Assembly (NCBI RefSeq): GCF_014596085.1
Contig: NZ_JACCJY010000018.1
Coordinates: 62,001-126,000, forward strand
Length of the DNA stretch: 64,000 bases
Origin: Azospirillum tabaci
GTDB taxonomy: Bacteria; Pseudomonadota; Alphaproteobacteria; Azospirillales; Azospirillaceae
Direction: 5' to 3'
Numbering within the stretch: the first letter of the stretch is position 1; each line of letters starts with the position of its first letter. Shown here one piece after another: positions 42,968 through 52,647 of this stretch. A program made the translations under genes and the position numbers. The notes under the pieces were generated by a model, which saw only the letters and a program-made list of their open reading frames with translations, was not told the DNA's origin and did not search any database.

Positions 42968-45900
42968 ATGTTCAACTTCCTCGTCAACACCAGCCTGCGC
43001 AACCGGCTGTTCGTCCTGGCCGCCGCGGCGATCCTCGTCGTCTACGGCTCCTTCGTGCTGAAGGACCTGCCGATCGACGTCTTCCCCGACCTGAACAAGC
43101 CGACCGTCACGCTGATGACCGAGGCCGAAGGCTTGGCGCCGGAAGAGGTCGAGCAGCTGGTCACCTTCCCGCTCGAGACTTCGATGAACGGCATGCCGGG
43201 CATCACCCGCGTGCGCTCGGTGTCCGGTGTCGGCCTCTCCATCGTCTTCGTCGAGTTCGATTGGGGCACCGACATCTACCGCAACCGTCAGCAGGTCGCG
43301 GAACGCCTGGCCATCGTCCAGGGGCAGCTGCCGCCGAACATCCGCCCGCAGATGGGACCCATCTCGTCCATCATGGGCGAGATCATGCTCATCGCCATGT
43401 CCGGCGATGCCGTGAGCCCGATGGAGGTGCGCGAGCTCGCGGACTGGGTGGTGCGGCCCCGCCTGCTCGCCATCCCCGGCGTCAGCCAGGTCATCCCCAT
43501 CGGCGGCCAGATCAAGCAGTACCGCATCGCCCCGGACCCGGCGCGCCTGCACGACCTGGAGATCACGACCGACGAACTCGCGGCGGCGCTGCGGCAGTTC
43601 TCGGCCAACACCGGCGGCGGCTTCATCGACCAGCACTCCGAGGAGTACCTGATCCGCAACATCGGCCGGACGACCCGGCTCGAGGACCTGCGCAACCTCG
43701 TCGTCGCCTACAAGATCGGGCAACCCATCCTTCTGCGCCAAGTCGCGGCGGTGGACTTCGCCGCCCGCGTGAAGCGCGGCGACGCGGGCGTCAATGGCAA
43801 GCCCGCCGTGATCCTGTCGGTGCAGAAGCAGCCGGGCGCCGACACCACCAAGTTGACGGTCGACGTCGAGAAGGCGTTGGGCGACCTGGCGCCGTTTCTG
43901 CCGAAGGGAGTCCACGCCGACGAGATCCTCTTCAAGCAGGCCAACTTCATCCAGACCTCCATCGGCAACGTGGAGAAGGTCCTGTTGGAGGCGGTGGCCG
44001 TCGTCGCGGTGATCCTCTTCCTGTTCCTGCTGAACGTGCGCACCACGTTCATCTCGCTGACCGCCATCCCGATCTCGATCCTGATCACCGTGCTGGTGTT
44101 CAAGGCGTTCGGCATGTCGATCAACACGATGACGCTGGGCGGCCTCGCCATCGCCATTGGCGAACTCGTGGACGACGCCGTGGTGGACGTGGAGAACATC
44201 TATCGGCGCCTCGGCGAGAATCGCCGGGCAGGCAACCCGCGGCCTATCCTGGAGGTGGTGGCCTCGGCCTCGCAGGAGGTGCGCTCGGGCATCGTCTACG
44301 CCACGGTCATCATCATCCTGGTGTTCGTCCCGCTGTTCGCCCTGTCCGGCATCGAGGGGCGGCTGTTCGCGCCGCTGGGCGTGGCCTACATCGTCTCGAT
44401 CCTGGCGAGCCTCGTCACCGCCATCACGGTGACGCCGGTGCTGTCCTACTACCTGCTGCCGCGTCTGAAGCGGCTTGAGGAGCACGACAGCTGGCTGGTG
44501 CGGCGGCTGAAGGCCGGGAACGCAAGGCTGCTCGGCTGGGCCTTCGCTCACCCGCGGACGCTGTTCGCCGCCATCGCCGCCGCCGTCGCGGTCGCCGCGG
44601 CGACGGTGCCGAGCCTGCCGCGCGCCTTCCTGCCGCCCTTCAACGAAGGCACGCTGACCATCTCCATGGTTCTCAACCCGGGCATCTCGCTGGCCGAGGC
44701 CAATCGGGTCGGCCAAGCCGCCGAGACGCTCATCATGCGGGTCCCGGAGGTGAAGTCGGTGGGGCGCCGCACCGGCCGCGCCGAACTCGACGAGCACGCC
44801 GAGGGCGTTCATTCCAGCGAGATCGACGTCGACCTCGCGCCCTCGGAGCGCAGCCGGGCGGAGGTGCTGGCCGACGTGCGCGCCCGGCTGGCAGCCCTGC
44901 CGGTGTCGGTGAACATCGGCCAGCCGATCTCGCACCGGCTCGACCACATGCTGTCCGGCGTCCGTGCCCAGATCGCGCTGAAGGTCTACGGCGAGGATCT
45001 GGACACGCTGCGCAGCCTCGCCGGGCAGCTTCAGCAGAAGCTCGCGGGCGTGCCCGGGCTGGTCGACCTCCAGATCGAGAAGCAGGTCCGCATCCCGCAG
45101 GTGCAGGTCGTCGTGGACTACGAGCGCGCGGCGCTCTACGGCGTGACCCCGGCCATGGCGACCGAGGCGCTGGAGAGCCTGTCCAACGGCCGCGTGGTGT
45201 CGGAGATCGTGGACGGCACGCGCCGCTTCGACGTGGTGCTGCGCCTGTCGGACGAGGATCGCACCACCAGCGGCTTGGCGAACCTGCTTGTGGAGACCCC
45301 GGCGGGCCGGGTGCCGCTCAGCCGGTTCGCCTCGGTCGAGGAGACGGACGGCCCCAACCAGATCCTGCGGGAGAACGGCAAGCGCCGCATCGTCATCCTC
45401 GGCAACTCGGGCGGCAAGACGGACATGGCGCAGATCGTCGCGGGCATCCGCAACGTGGTCGCCGGGGCGCCGCTGCCGTCCGGCTACTTCACCAGCCTGG
45501 AGGGCACCTTCCAGGCGCAGGAGGAGGCGTCGAAGACCATCGCCGCGCTGTCGATGGTGTCGTTGGCAATGATCTTCCTGGTGCTGTACAGCCGCTACCG
45601 GTCGGCCGTGCTGGCGCTCATCATCATGGGCAACGTGCCGCTGGCCTTGATCGGCAGCGTGGCAGCCCTGTGGATCGCCGGGCAGCCGCTGTCGGTCGCC
45701 TCGATGATCGGCTTCATCACGCTGACGGGCATCAGCACGCGCAACGGCATCCTGAAGATCAGCCATTGCATCAACCTGGTCCTGCACGAAGGCGAAACCT
45801 TCGGCAAGGCCATGGTGATCCGTGGCAGCCAGGAGCGCCTGACGCCGGTGCTGATGACCGCGCTGTCGGCGGGCGTCGCGCTGGTTCCGCTGATGATCGG

Positions 45901-46084
45901 CGCCGACGCGCCGGGCAAGGAGATCCTGCACCCGGTCGCCGTCACCATCTTCGGCGGGCTGGTCAGCGCGACCCTGCTCGACACGGTCCTGACCCCGGTC
46001 CTCTTCCTCAAGCTCGGCGAGAAGCCGCTGAACCGTCTGGCCGCTGCCCAGGCCGGTTCGCTGCGTCCGGCCGAGGCCTACTGA
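42968..46084 (+). CDS. Heavy-metal RND pump (CusA/CzcA family)
   Basis: This is a 1038-residue inner-membrane proton antiporter of the HME-RND type with 12 helices and two large periplasmic loops. Landmarks are [15 protein letters not shown] near 37-51 and the helix-4 motif [20 protein letters not shown] (about 395-414), which carries the proton-relay acids. Other landmarks are [15 protein letters not shown] in the second loop and TRNGIL in the C-terminal half. The methionine triad of E. coli CusA is not obviously complete, so Cu(I)/Ag(I) versus divalent-cation specificity is open. It is the third gene of a CBA operon within a copper-themed block. Confidence 0.93.
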   Translation: MFNFLVNTSLRNRLFVLAAAAILVVYGSFVLKDLPIDVFPDLNKPTVTLMTEAEGLAPEEVEQLVTFPLETSMNGMPGITRVRSVSGVGLSIVFVEFDWGTDIYRNRQQVAERLAIVQGQLPPNIRPQMGPISSIMGEIMLIAMSGDAVSPMEVRELADWVVRPRLLAIPGVSQVIPIGGQIKQYRIAPDPARLHDLEITTDELAAALRQFSANTGGGFIDQHSEEYLIRNIGRTTRLEDLRNLVVAYKIGQPILLRQVAAVDFAARVKRGDAGVNGKPAVILSVQKQPGADTTKLTVDVEKALGDLAPFLPKGVHADEILFKQANFIQTSIGNVEKVLLEAVAVVAVILFLFLLNVRTTFISLTAIPISILITVLVFKAFGMSINTMTLGGLAIAIGELVDDAVVDVENIYRRLGENRRAGNPRPILEVVASASQEVRSGIVYATVIIILVFVPLFALSGIEGRLFAPLGVAYIVSILASLVTAITVTPVLSYYLLPRLKRLEEHDSWLVRRLKAGNARLLGWAFAHPRTLFAAIAAAVAVAAATVPSLPRAFLPPFNEGTLTISMVLNPGISLAEANRVGQAAETLIMRVPEVKSVGRRTGRAELDEHAEGVHSSEIDVDLAPSERSRAEVLADVRARLAALPVSVNIGQPISHRLDHMLSGVRAQIALKVYGEDLDTLRSLAGQLQQKLAGVPGLVDLQIEKQVRIPQVQVVVDYERAALYGVTPAMATEALESLSNGRVVSEIVDGTRRFDVVLRLSDEDRTTSGLANLLVETPAGRVPLSRFASVEETDGPNQILRENGKRRIVILGNSGGKTDMAQIVAGIRNVVAGAPLPSGYFTSLEGTFQAQEEASKTIAALSMVSLAMIFLVLYSRYRSAVLALIIMGNVPLALIGSVAALWIAGQPLSVASMIGFITLTGISTRNGILKISHCINLVLHEGETFGKAMVIRGSQERLTPVLMTALSAGVALVPLMIGADAPGKEILHPVAVTIFGGLVSATLLDTVLTPVLFLKLGEKPLNRLAAAQAGSLRPAEAY

Positions 46085-46121
46085 TCCCCATCACCCGTTC
46101 CATCCAGAAGGAAACCACACC

Positions 46122-46514
46122 GTGAAGTTTTCGACTTTCGTCCTCGCCGCCGTCCTGCTCGCCGCTCCGGCCACGGCCTTCGCCGACGGCCCGAAGATTG
46201 GGCCGAACGGCGGCGCGCGCACCGATGCCGGGCCCTACCACGCCGAACTCGTGCTCAAGGGCAACGACGTCGTCCTGTACGTGACGGACGGCGCCGACAA
46301 GCCGCTGGACGTGACCGGCGCCAAGGCTGAGGCGACCATCCTGGCCAACAAGCAGACCCAGAAGATCACGCTCGAGCCCGCTGGTGCCAACGCCCTCAAG
46401 GGGCAGGCGAACCTCAGCGGCGCGCACGACAGCGTCAAGGTCGTCACCGCCCTGACGATGCCCGGCCAGAAGCCGGTGCAGGCCCGCTTCGAGATGGGCC
46501 ACGCGGGACACTGA
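46122..46514 (+). CDS. Periplasmic hypothetical protein of the metal-efflux block
   Basis: This 130-residue exported protein starts at GTG with a GAAGGAAA site and has a signal peptide (FSTFVLAAVLLAAPATAFA). The mature domain is beta-rich (GPNGGARTDAGPYHAELVLKG pattern, LYVTDGADKPLDVTGAKAE) and ends GHAGH. Short proteins of this shape are often found after HME-RND pumps and may capture metal or stabilise the pump. I cannot name a family. Confidence 0.65.
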   Translation: MKFSTFVLAAVLLAAPATAFADGPKIGPNGGARTDAGPYHAELVLKGNDVVLYVTDGADKPLDVTGAKAEATILANKQTQKITLEPAGANALKGQANLSGAHDSVKVVTALTMPGQKPVQARFEMGHAGH

Positions 46515-46576
46515 GGTCAGCGCGGGCGGCATGAGACTCCCCGCCCCATGCCGCCCCGCAAGCAAGGAGATGCGCG

Positions 46577-47068
46577 ATGAGCGCCAAAAAGAAACTCGCC
46601 ATGACGGCCGCGGCCCTGCTGATCGGCGTCATCCTCGTGGAGCCCGTCCGGGCGGCCGAGACCCTCAAGCTGAATGAGGTCTCACACCTCCATGGGATTT
46701 CCGTGGACCCCACGGATCCGTCGCGCTTGTATCTCGCTTCGCATCACGGCGTGTGGCTGACCAACCCCGGCGGCACGGCCACGCGGGTGTCCGACAACCG
46801 GTCGGACTGTATGGGCTTCACGCCCGACCCGGCGCGGCCCGGGGCCTTCTACGCCAGCGGCCACCCGGAGAAGGGCGGGAACCTCGGTGTTCTCGTCTCG
46901 ACCGATGGAGCGAAGACCTGGAAGCAGATTTCGGCGGGCGTCAACGGCCCGGTGGACTTCCATTCGATGGACGTCAGCCCGGCCGACCCGACGGTGCTGT
47001 ACGGCCACTACGGCAGCGTCCAGGTCAGCCGGGACAGCGGCAAGACCTGGCAACCGTTCCGGTCGTGA
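46577..47068 (+). CDS. Exported BNR/Asp-box repeat protein, shorter than usual
   Basis: This 163-residue protein has a signal peptide (LAMTAAALLIGVILVEPVRA) and a beta-propeller-like sequence: HLHGISVDPTDPSRLYLAS, then two Asp-box repeats (STDGAKTWKQ and SRDSGKTWQPF). Recalled relatives of the sialidase-like F510_1955 type are near 300 residues, so this one carries only about half a propeller and may be truncated or may pair with another copy. Its function is unknown. It sits between the periplasmic protein and a cytochrome c gene. Confidence 0.65.
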   Translation: MSAKKKLAMTAAALLIGVILVEPVRAAETLKLNEVSHLHGISVDPTDPSRLYLASHHGVWLTNPGGTATRVSDNRSDCMGFTPDPARPGAFYASGHPEKGGNLGVLVSTDGAKTWKQISAGVNGPVDFHSMDVSPADPTVLYGHYGSVQVSRDSGKTWQPFRS

Positions 47069-47087
47069 TGTGCCGGGGGATGTGGTG

Positions 47088-47546
47088 ATGAAGGCGATGA
47101 AGATTGGCGTTGGCTTGGCCATGGGTGCGGCGATCGCGGTGGCTGGCGTCTTCCTGCTCGCTGGTCCCAAGGCAGGCGCCGATCCAACCGACGCCGCCCA
47201 GGTTGCCCAGGGCAAGGCGGTCTACGCGGAGCAGTGCGCGTCGTGCCACGGCGCGCGGCTTGAGGGCCAGCCGGAGTGGCAAAGCCGCAAGCCGGACGGT
47301 CGTCTGCCCGCGCCGCCGCACGACGCCTCCGGGCACACGTGGCACCACCCCGACGCCGACCTCTTCAAAATCACCAAGCAAGGCGTCGTTGAGTTCGCCC
47401 CGCCCGGCTACGAGAGCGAGATGCCCGCCTTCGGCGGCGTGCTGAGCGACGCCGAGATCTGGGCGGTCCTGGCCTTTATCAAGAGCTCCTGGCCCGAGGA
47501 GATCCGTCGTCGCCACGCCGCCCTGAGCGAACGCGCGAAGAAGTGA
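47088..47546 (+). CDS. Class I c-type cytochrome
   Basis: This 152-residue exported monoheme cytochrome has a signal anchor ([20 protein letters not shown]), the heme-binding CASCH (about 50-54), [18 protein letters not shown] and a C-terminal MPAF, whose Met is the likely sixth ligand, before the final helix ending [13 protein letters not shown]. Cytochromes of this form recur in copper-resistance clusters and may help oxidise Cu(I) to the less toxic Cu(II) in the periplasm (inference). It lies 20 bases after the BNR gene. Confidence 0.87.
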   Translation: MKAMKIGVGLAMGAAIAVAGVFLLAGPKAGADPTDAAQVAQGKAVYAEQCASCHGARLEGQPEWQSRKPDGRLPAPPHDASGHTWHHPDADLFKITKQGVVEFAPPGYESEMPAFGGVLSDAEIWAVLAFIKSSWPEEIRRRHAALSERAKK

Positions 47547-47697
47547 GGAGCGGGCGCGAGCGGTCTGCACAACGCGCTTGACCTTCCAATCCTTGGAAGG
47601 TGGAGCCCGGTTTCATGGATGCCATCGCACGCCGGTGCCGGGACGCTCGAACGAACGCGGGGGCACCGACGCCGGGCATGCGAAGGGAGAAGCGAAC

Positions 47698-50100
47698 ATG
47701 AACGACCAGCACCGCAGCCACGTGCCCCATCCTGACCACCACAGTCACGGTGGGCACGACCACCATGCCGGTCCCGACGACTGGACCAAGGTGAAGGACC
47801 CCGTGTGCGGCATGATGGTCGATCCCGAGCGCACCGGGCACCACGCCGAGCACGGCGGCCGGACCTTCCACTTCTGCTCGGCGCGCTGCCGGGAAAAGTT
47901 CGTCGCGGCCCCCGAGCCGTACCTGAAGCCGGAAGCCAAGCCCGCCGCGCCCGAGAAGGCAGCGCAGGCCTCGTCGCAGACGGGCGTGATTTACACCTGT
48001 CCGATGCACCCGGAGATCCGCCAGGAAGGCCCGGGCAACTGCCCCATCTGTGGGATGGCCTTGGAGCCGGTGGGCGCCAGTCTAGAGGAGGGCCCCAACC
48101 CGGAACTCCTCGATATGACCCGGCGGTTTTGGATCGGCTTGGCTCTCAGTGTGCCGCTGCTGGTCCTGGAGATGGGAAGCCACATCCCGGCGCTCGGGCT
48201 CCACGACGTGGTGCCCCCGCGGGTATCGGTCTGGGTGCAGTTCCTGCTGGCGACGCCGGTGGTGCTGTGGGCGGGCTGGCCGCTCCTCGATCGCGGCTGG
48301 CAGTCCTTCCGGCGGCGCAGCCTGAACATGTTCTCGCTGATCGCCCTCGGCGTTGGCGTCGCCTACTTGTTCAGTCTGGTTGCGACCTTCCTTCCCGGCC
48401 TCTTCCCTCAGAGCTTCCGGGGCATGGAGGGGGTGGTGGCTGTTTACTACGAGGCGGCGGCCGTCATCACGGCGCTGGTGCTGCTCGGACAAGTGCTCGA
48501 ACTCCGGGCTCGTGAGCAGACCGGCGGTGCGATCCGCGCGCTGCTGAACCTGACGCCCAAGACAGCCCGCCGCATGCGCACCGACGGCGAGGACGAGGAG
48601 ATTCCGCTCGACCAAGTCCAGGTCGGGGATCGGCTGCGGGTCCGTCCCGGTGATGGCGTGCCTGTGGACGGCGAGGTAATCAACGGTCGCAGCGCCGTGG
48701 ACGAGTCCATGGTGACCGGCGAGAGCATGCCGGTCGAGAAGGAGCCGGGTGCCAAGCTGATCGGTGGTACCGTGAACCAGACCGGCGCGTTGGTGATGCG
48801 CGCGGACAAGGTCGGCTCGGACACCATGCTGTCGCGCATCGTGACCATGGTCGCCGAAGCCCAGCGCAGCCGGGCGCCCATCCAGCGCATGGCCGACGTG
48901 GTGTCCGGAACCTTCGTCCCGACCGTCATCCTCGTCGCTGTCCTGGCCTTCCTTGCGTGGATGGTTTGGGGGCCGGAGCCCGCCTTCGCCTATGCGCTGA
49001 TCGCGGCGGTGTCGGTCCTGATCATCGCATGCCCCTGCGCGCTCGGCTTGGCAACGCCGATGTCGATCATGGTTGGCGTCGGCAAGGGAGCGACCGCGGG
49101 CGTGCTTATCAAGGACGCGGCGTCCCTGGAACGCTTCGAGACGATCGACACGCTGGTCGTCGATAAGACGGGCACCCTGACCGAGGGCAAGCCGAAGGTG
49201 ACCGCCGTGGTTCCGGCGCCGGGCGTCGACGAGACGACCCTGCTGTCGCTGGCGGCCAGTCTGGAGCGGTCAAGCGAGCATCCGTTGGCAGCCGCTGTTG
49301 TCGCCTCCGCCAAGGAGCACGGCCTGCCGATGCGGGAGGTTGTCGACTTTGCCTCGGTCACCGGCAAGGGCGTGGTGGGCAAGGTTGGCGGCCGCACGGT
49401 CTCTCTCGGCAACGCGGCGATGATGCGGGACCAGGGCATTGCGTTGGGCGACCTGGAAGCGCGCGCCGAAGAACTGCGACGCGAGGGCGCCACCGCCCTC
49501 TACGCCGCCATCGACAGCCGGCCCGGTGGCGTGATTGCGGTCGCCGACCCGATCAAGGCGAGCACGCTTCAGGCGTTGGAGAGGCTGCGAGCCGATGGCG
49601 TGCGCATCGTGATGCTCACGGGCGACAACCGGACCACGGCCGAAGCGGTGGCGCGCAAGCTGGGCATCGACGAGGTCGAGGCCGAAGTGCTGCCGGAGGA
49701 CAAGAATCAGGTCGTGAAGCGGCTGAAGGCGCAGGGCCGCGTGGTGGCGATGGCGGGGGATGGCGTGAACGACGCCCCGGCGCTCGCCGAAGCCGACGTC
49801 GGCGTCGCCATGGGCACCGGCACCGAGGTGGCCATCCAGAGTGCGGGCGTCACCCTGGTCAAAGGCGACCTGGCGGGCATCGCCAGAGCGCGGACGCTCA
49901 GCCGGGCGACGATGCGCAACATCCGGCAGAACCTCTTTCTGGCCTTCGTCTACAACGCGCTGGGCGTGCCGGTCGCGGCGGGGGTGTTCTTCCCGCTGTT
50001 CGGGTGGACTCTGTCGCCGATCATCGCCGCCGCCGCGATGGCCCTGAGTTCGGTGTCCGTGGTCGGGAACGCGCTGCGGCTGCGCTGGCTCACACTGTAG
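47698..50100 (+). CDS. Cu(I)/Ag(I)-translocating P1B-type ATPase with YHS and heavy-metal-binding domains
   Basis: This is an 800-residue P1B ATPase. The N terminus is His-rich, then a YHS domain ([11 protein letters not shown], about 33-43, and [12 protein letters not shown]), then the two-part Cys motif of a heavy-metal-binding domain (TCPMHPE and [10 protein letters not shown], about 100-124). Transmembrane and catalytic parts follow: the TGES-type loop [11 protein letters not shown], the metal-site CPC at 445-447 ([11 protein letters not shown]), phosphorylated Asp489 in [10 protein letters not shown], and [10 protein letters not shown]. The layout matches SilP/CopA-type silver or copper exporters without classical HMA domains. 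It is the last cargo gene before the right end of the island. Confidence 0.93.
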   Translation: MNDQHRSHVPHPDHHSHGGHDHHAGPDDWTKVKDPVCGMMVDPERTGHHAEHGGRTFHFCSARCREKFVAAPEPYLKPEAKPAAPEKAAQASSQTGVIYTCPMHPEIRQEGPGNCPICGMALEPVGASLEEGPNPELLDMTRRFWIGLALSVPLLVLEMGSHIPALGLHDVVPPRVSVWVQFLLATPVVLWAGWPLLDRGWQSFRRRSLNMFSLIALGVGVAYLFSLVATFLPGLFPQSFRGMEGVVAVYYEAAAVITALVLLGQVLELRAREQTGGAIRALLNLTPKTARRMRTDGEDEEIPLDQVQVGDRLRVRPGDGVPVDGEVINGRSAVDESMVTGESMPVEKEPGAKLIGGTVNQTGALVMRADKVGSDTMLSRIVTMVAEAQRSRAPIQRMADVVSGTFVPTVILVAVLAFLAWMVWGPEPAFAYALIAAVSVLIIACPCALGLATPMSIMVGVGKGATAGVLIKDAASLERFETIDTLVVDKTGTLTEGKPKVTAVVPAPGVDETTLLSLAASLERSSEHPLAAAVVASAKEHGLPMREVVDFASVTGKGVVGKVGGRTVSLGNAAMMRDQGIALGDLEARAEELRREGATALYAAIDSRPGGVIAVADPIKASTLQALERLRADGVRIVMLTGDNRTTAEAVARKLGIDEVEAEVLPEDKNQVVKRLKAQGRVVAMAGDGVNDAPALAEADVGVAMGTGTEVAIQSAGVTLVKGDLAGIARARTLSRATMRNIRQNLFLAFVYNALGVPVAAGVFFPLFGWTLSPIIAAAAMALSSVSVVGNALRLRWLTL

Positions 50101-50302
50101 GAGGACGGACGGGGGCACCGGCACGTATGCAGAGTGCTTTCCTATTGGGTGAGGCTTCCGGCTTTCGCCGGAGGGATCCCGATGGAGCCATCCGTTTGTT
50201 TCCCGGAAGGTGATCGATGCGCATATCGTGCGGCGGCAAGAGGCTGTCGTGCCACACGGTAGCCCCAGCGGCCGATCCGATGAGTGATCGAGTTTGGTCA
50301 TT
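50101..50302. other. Right end of the island, non-coding
   Basis: About 200 bases separate the ATPase gene from the resumption of rarA. A small hairpin TCCGGC-TTTC-GCCGGA lies near 50,158. There is no integrase, no tRNA and no repeat matching the left end. Confidence 0.5.
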
Positions 50303-50305
50303 CTG

Positions 50306-50697
50306 GCCACCACCGAGAAGCCGTCCTTCGAGCTGAACGCGGCGCCGCTGTCGCGGGCGGAGGCGGAGATGGGCCGCCCTTGCCGCTGCCGCCGGACGCG
50401 CGGTCCGCGCTGAAGGCGAAGGCCGACGGTGACGGGCGCTTCTGTCTGAACTTCTGCGAGGAGCTGTTCGCCCTGCCGGAGGATGGCGCGCTTCTCGACA
50501 ACAACGCCCTCGCCACGGCCATCCAGCGCCGCGCCCCGCTCTACGACAAGGCGCAGGAGGGGCACTACAACCTCATCAGCGCGCTGTACAAGTCGTTGCG
50601 CGGGTCGGTGGAGCGCGGCTTCGAGCGCGAAATCAAGAAGCGCCAGGACGACGGGGCGCGGCTGCGCGGGCGCAAAGCCGCGCAAGGGGACGAGTAG
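50306..50697 (+). pseudogene. rarA: 3' part of the native rarA, with deletions and a frameshift
   Basis: Homology restarts with ATTEKPSFELNAAPLS, the codons that directly follow Val-Gly at 30,145. It then jumps to RAEAEMGRP (about 25 residues of the expected sequence missing), shifts frame within a CCC run, and continues PPDARSALKAKADGDGRF to RAPLYDKAQEGHYNLISALY. A second deletion of roughly 150 residues joins LRGS to ERGFEREIKKRQDDGARLRG. The tail matches the end of the island-borne RarA (GFEREIKKR). The piece is non-functional, and the deletions show it has drifted since the insertion. Confidence 0.87.
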
Positions 50698-50704
50698 TCG
50701 CGTT

Positions 50705-51181
50705 TCACGGCTTCGGGTAGGCGGTTCCCAGAATCCAGGCCGGCGCCTCCGGGGGACCGGAAACCTCGAACACATAGGTCACGGTTTCGCTGGTGAAGGG
50801 CCGCGCGCGAACGCAGCGCCCCGCGCCGTCGGTTTCTTCGCACCGCATCGAGGGGACCTGAACGCTCAGCGTCTTGCCGTACTGGGTGCTGCCGATCTCG
50901 TCGCCGCACAGCAACTGTCCCGGATGGCCGATCAGGGCCTGCCATGCCGCGTCCCAGGCCCGGCGGTCGGCGAACATCGGCGTGCCGACGCTCTGCCCGG
51001 CCTTGGGCGGTGGCACCGCGCCCAGAATGTGTCGCGCGAGACGCCCGCCCTCCGCCATGTTGCGTTCGGGATCGGCGGAAAGCCGGACGCTTTGGATTTC
51101 CAGGCAGGGAGCGCTCCGCGCCGGGGCGGCGGACAAGAGCAAACCGGCGATGAGCAGGCCGGCGATCTTGTGGGTGGGCAT
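50705..51181 (-). CDS. Exported hypothetical protein
   Basis: This 158-residue protein has a signal peptide (HKIAGLLIAGLLLSAAPARS, cleavage after ARS) and a mature domain with cysteines at APCLEIQ, QLLCGDE, MRCEETDG and GRCVRARP that could make two disulfides. The end is YVFEVSGPPEAPAWILGTAY. There is no recognised family. The start at 51181 follows GGAG. It is convergent with the rarA tail and belongs to the host side of the island junction. Confidence 0.6.
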   Translation of the reverse strand: MPTHKIAGLLIAGLLLSAAPARSAPCLEIQSVRLSADPERNMAEGGRLARHILGAVPPPKAGQSVGTPMFADRRAWDAAWQALIGHPGQLLCGDEIGSTQYGKTLSVQVPSMRCEETDGAGRCVRARPFTSETVTYVFEVSGPPEAPAWILGTAYPKP

Positions 51182-51265
51182 GGGGATACTCCAGTGCAAT
51201 GATCCTGCGCTGACTGTCGGACGTTCCGTTTTCAGCATCGTGAAATTGGATTGGGGCGATCAGGA

Positions 51266-52177
51266 ATGACGACGGGCGCCGCGGTGCCGGACTTGGGGCG
51301 CTTCATCGCCATCGACTGGTCGGGCGCCGCGGGCAAGCGCTACGCCGGCATCGCCGTGGCCGAATGCGGTGCGGAGGGGCCGCCCCGGATCGTCGCGCCC
51401 ACGGAGCGGCAATGGTCGCGCACCGCCGTGTTCGACTGGCTGCTGGATGGGCTGGAGCGCGGGCCGGCGCTGATCGGCATCGACTGCGCCTTCTCGCTGC
51501 CCTTCGACGTGGCCGGGCGTTACTTTCCCGACCCCGACGCGGCGACGGCGTTCGACCTCTGGGACCGGGTGGAGGCGGTGGCCCGGGCGGAGCCGGACTT
51601 CGCCGGGGGCAGCTTCGCGGCGGATCCGGACTATGGCGCCGATTTCTGGCGCGCCGGAACGCAGCCGGACTGGTACCGGGATCCGCACCGGCTGACCGAG
51701 CGGGTGTGCCGCGCCGACGGCTACGGCAGCCCGCAGAGCCCCTACAAACTGATCGGCGCCAAGCAGGTGGGGAAGGGCGGTCTGGCCGGGATGCGGATGC
51801 TGCGCGCCCTGAAGCGGGCGGCGCCGGACCGGGTGGCGGTCTGGCCCTTCGACGCGCCGGGTCCGGGGCGCAGCGTCTTCTGCGAGATCTACCCGCGCCT
51901 GTTCCTGATCCGCGCCGGCTTCGGCCTGCGCAAGATCCGCGACGGGGCAGCGGTCGACGCCGCGCTGGCCGCCCTGGGCGCGCCGCCCGCCGGCTTATCC
52001 GGAGCGGTGACCGACCATGACGCGGACGCGCTGGTCTCCGCGGCGGGGCTGCGCTGGCTGGCCGGGCGGCAGGCGGTGTGGGGCCCGCCGGCGATGGACG
52101 CGCGGGCGCGGCGGCAGGAGGGCTGGATCTTTGGCGTGGGCGAGCGGGATGGCGGGGTTGCCGCGCCCGGCGCGTGA
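51266..52177 (+). CDS. DUF429 domain protein (predicted RNase H-like fold nuclease)
   Basis: This 303-residue protein begins FIAIDWSGAAGKRYAGIAVA, the first strand-loop of the DUF429 RNase H-like fold, with GIDCAFSLP as the second acidic strand and TDHDADALVSAAGL as the third, giving three candidate metal-binding acids. The activity is predicted, not shown, for this family. The start at 51266 overlaps a GGGGCGATCAGGA site. It is upstream of crcB on the same strand. Confidence 0.75.
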   Translation: MTTGAAVPDLGRFIAIDWSGAAGKRYAGIAVAECGAEGPPRIVAPTERQWSRTAVFDWLLDGLERGPALIGIDCAFSLPFDVAGRYFPDPDAATAFDLWDRVEAVARAEPDFAGGSFAADPDYGADFWRAGTQPDWYRDPHRLTERVCRADGYGSPQSPYKLIGAKQVGKGGLAGMRMLRALKRAAPDRVAVWPFDAPGPGRSVFCEIYPRLFLIRAGFGLRKIRDGAAVDAALAALGAPPAGLSGAVTDHDADALVSAAGLRWLAGRQAVWGPPAMDARARRQEGWIFGVGERDGGVAAPGA

Positions 52178-52245
52178 CAAACCGCCGTATTTCTGGCTCT
52201 AATCCGCGCGGGATGCCCGTCGTCCCGTCCGCTCCCGGAGGTCCC

Positions 52246-52647
52246 GTGATCGCATCACCGTCCACGCTCGCCGCGGTTGCCGTCGGTGGGGCCGTCGGCT
52301 CCATGGCGCGCTATCTGCTGATGACGGCGGTCGGCCAATGGCTGGGCACGCAGTTTCCCTACGGGACACTGGTCGTGAACGCCGTGGGCTGCTTCACCAT
52401 GGGCGTGCTGGCGGAGCTGGCCGCGCTGGCGTGGTCGCCTTCGCCGGAGCTGCGGGCGCTGCTGATGGTCGGGGTGCTGGGGGGATTCACGACCTTCTCC
52501 TCCTTCACGCTCGACGTCGGGCTGCTGGTGGAGCGGAACGCCCTGCCGGCGGCGGCGGGTTACATCCTCGCCTCGATGGTGCTGACCATCGCGGGTTTCT
52601 TTGCCGGCCTCGCGGTCGCGCGTTCTCTTGTTTCGGTGCCCGTTTGA
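52246..52647 (+). CDS. crcB: Fluoride exporter CrcB/FluC
   Basis: This 133-residue four-helix membrane protein forms dual-topology dimers that release fluoride. It has GGAVGSMARYLLM, the GTLVVNAVGCFTMG helix with the conserved Asn, and GVLGGFTTFSSFTLD with the TTFSSF fluoride track. The GTG at 52246 directly follows a GGAGG site; an upstream ATG at 52213 lacks one. The stop overlaps the rluC start (TGATG). No fluoride riboswitch can be recognised upstream, where the DUF429 gene ends. Confidence 0.93.
   Translation: MIASPSTLAAVAVGGAVGSMARYLLMTAVGQWLGTQFPYGTLVVNAVGCFTMGVLAELAALAWSPSPELRALLMVGVLGGFTTFSSFTLDVGLLVERNALPAAAGYILASMVLTIAGFFAGLAVARSLVSVPV

Larger units (their letters stand above)
30146..50305. 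mobile_element. Genomic island of about 20.2 kb inserted in rarA, carrying a surrogate rarA and Cr, Ni/Co and Cu/Ag resistance
   Basis: The two pieces of native rarA flank this segment and join exactly at the codons for Val-Gly and Ala-Thr-Thr-Glu. Inside, in order, are a complete divergent rarA, a chromate block (chrB-like remnant, SOD-rhodanese, chrB, chrA), an RcnA-like exporter with an RcnR-like repressor, a decayed stretch, and a copper/silver-type block ending in a P1B ATPase. I see no integrase, transposase or resolvase gene and no long direct or inverted repeat at the ends. A short palindrome GGGATT-GAAG-AATCCC (30,151-30,166) sits at the left end. Exact ends are therefore estimates from rarA homology. 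Confidence 0.8.

Noticed and set aside
42938..45931. 997-residue open frame on the minus strand opposite the RND pump
   Set aside because: His/Gln/Asp/Arg-rich low-information translation, antisense to a clear pump gene; typical shadow frame in GC-rich DNA.
50284..50697. Separate small gene at the right end of the island
   Set aside because: Its sequence is the deleted, frameshifted tail of rarA, as shown by motif-by-motif match to the island RarA.
52178..52245. Fluoride riboswitch before crcB
   Set aside because: Only about 70 bases are free after the DUF429 stop and I could not fit the conserved pseudoknot pattern.
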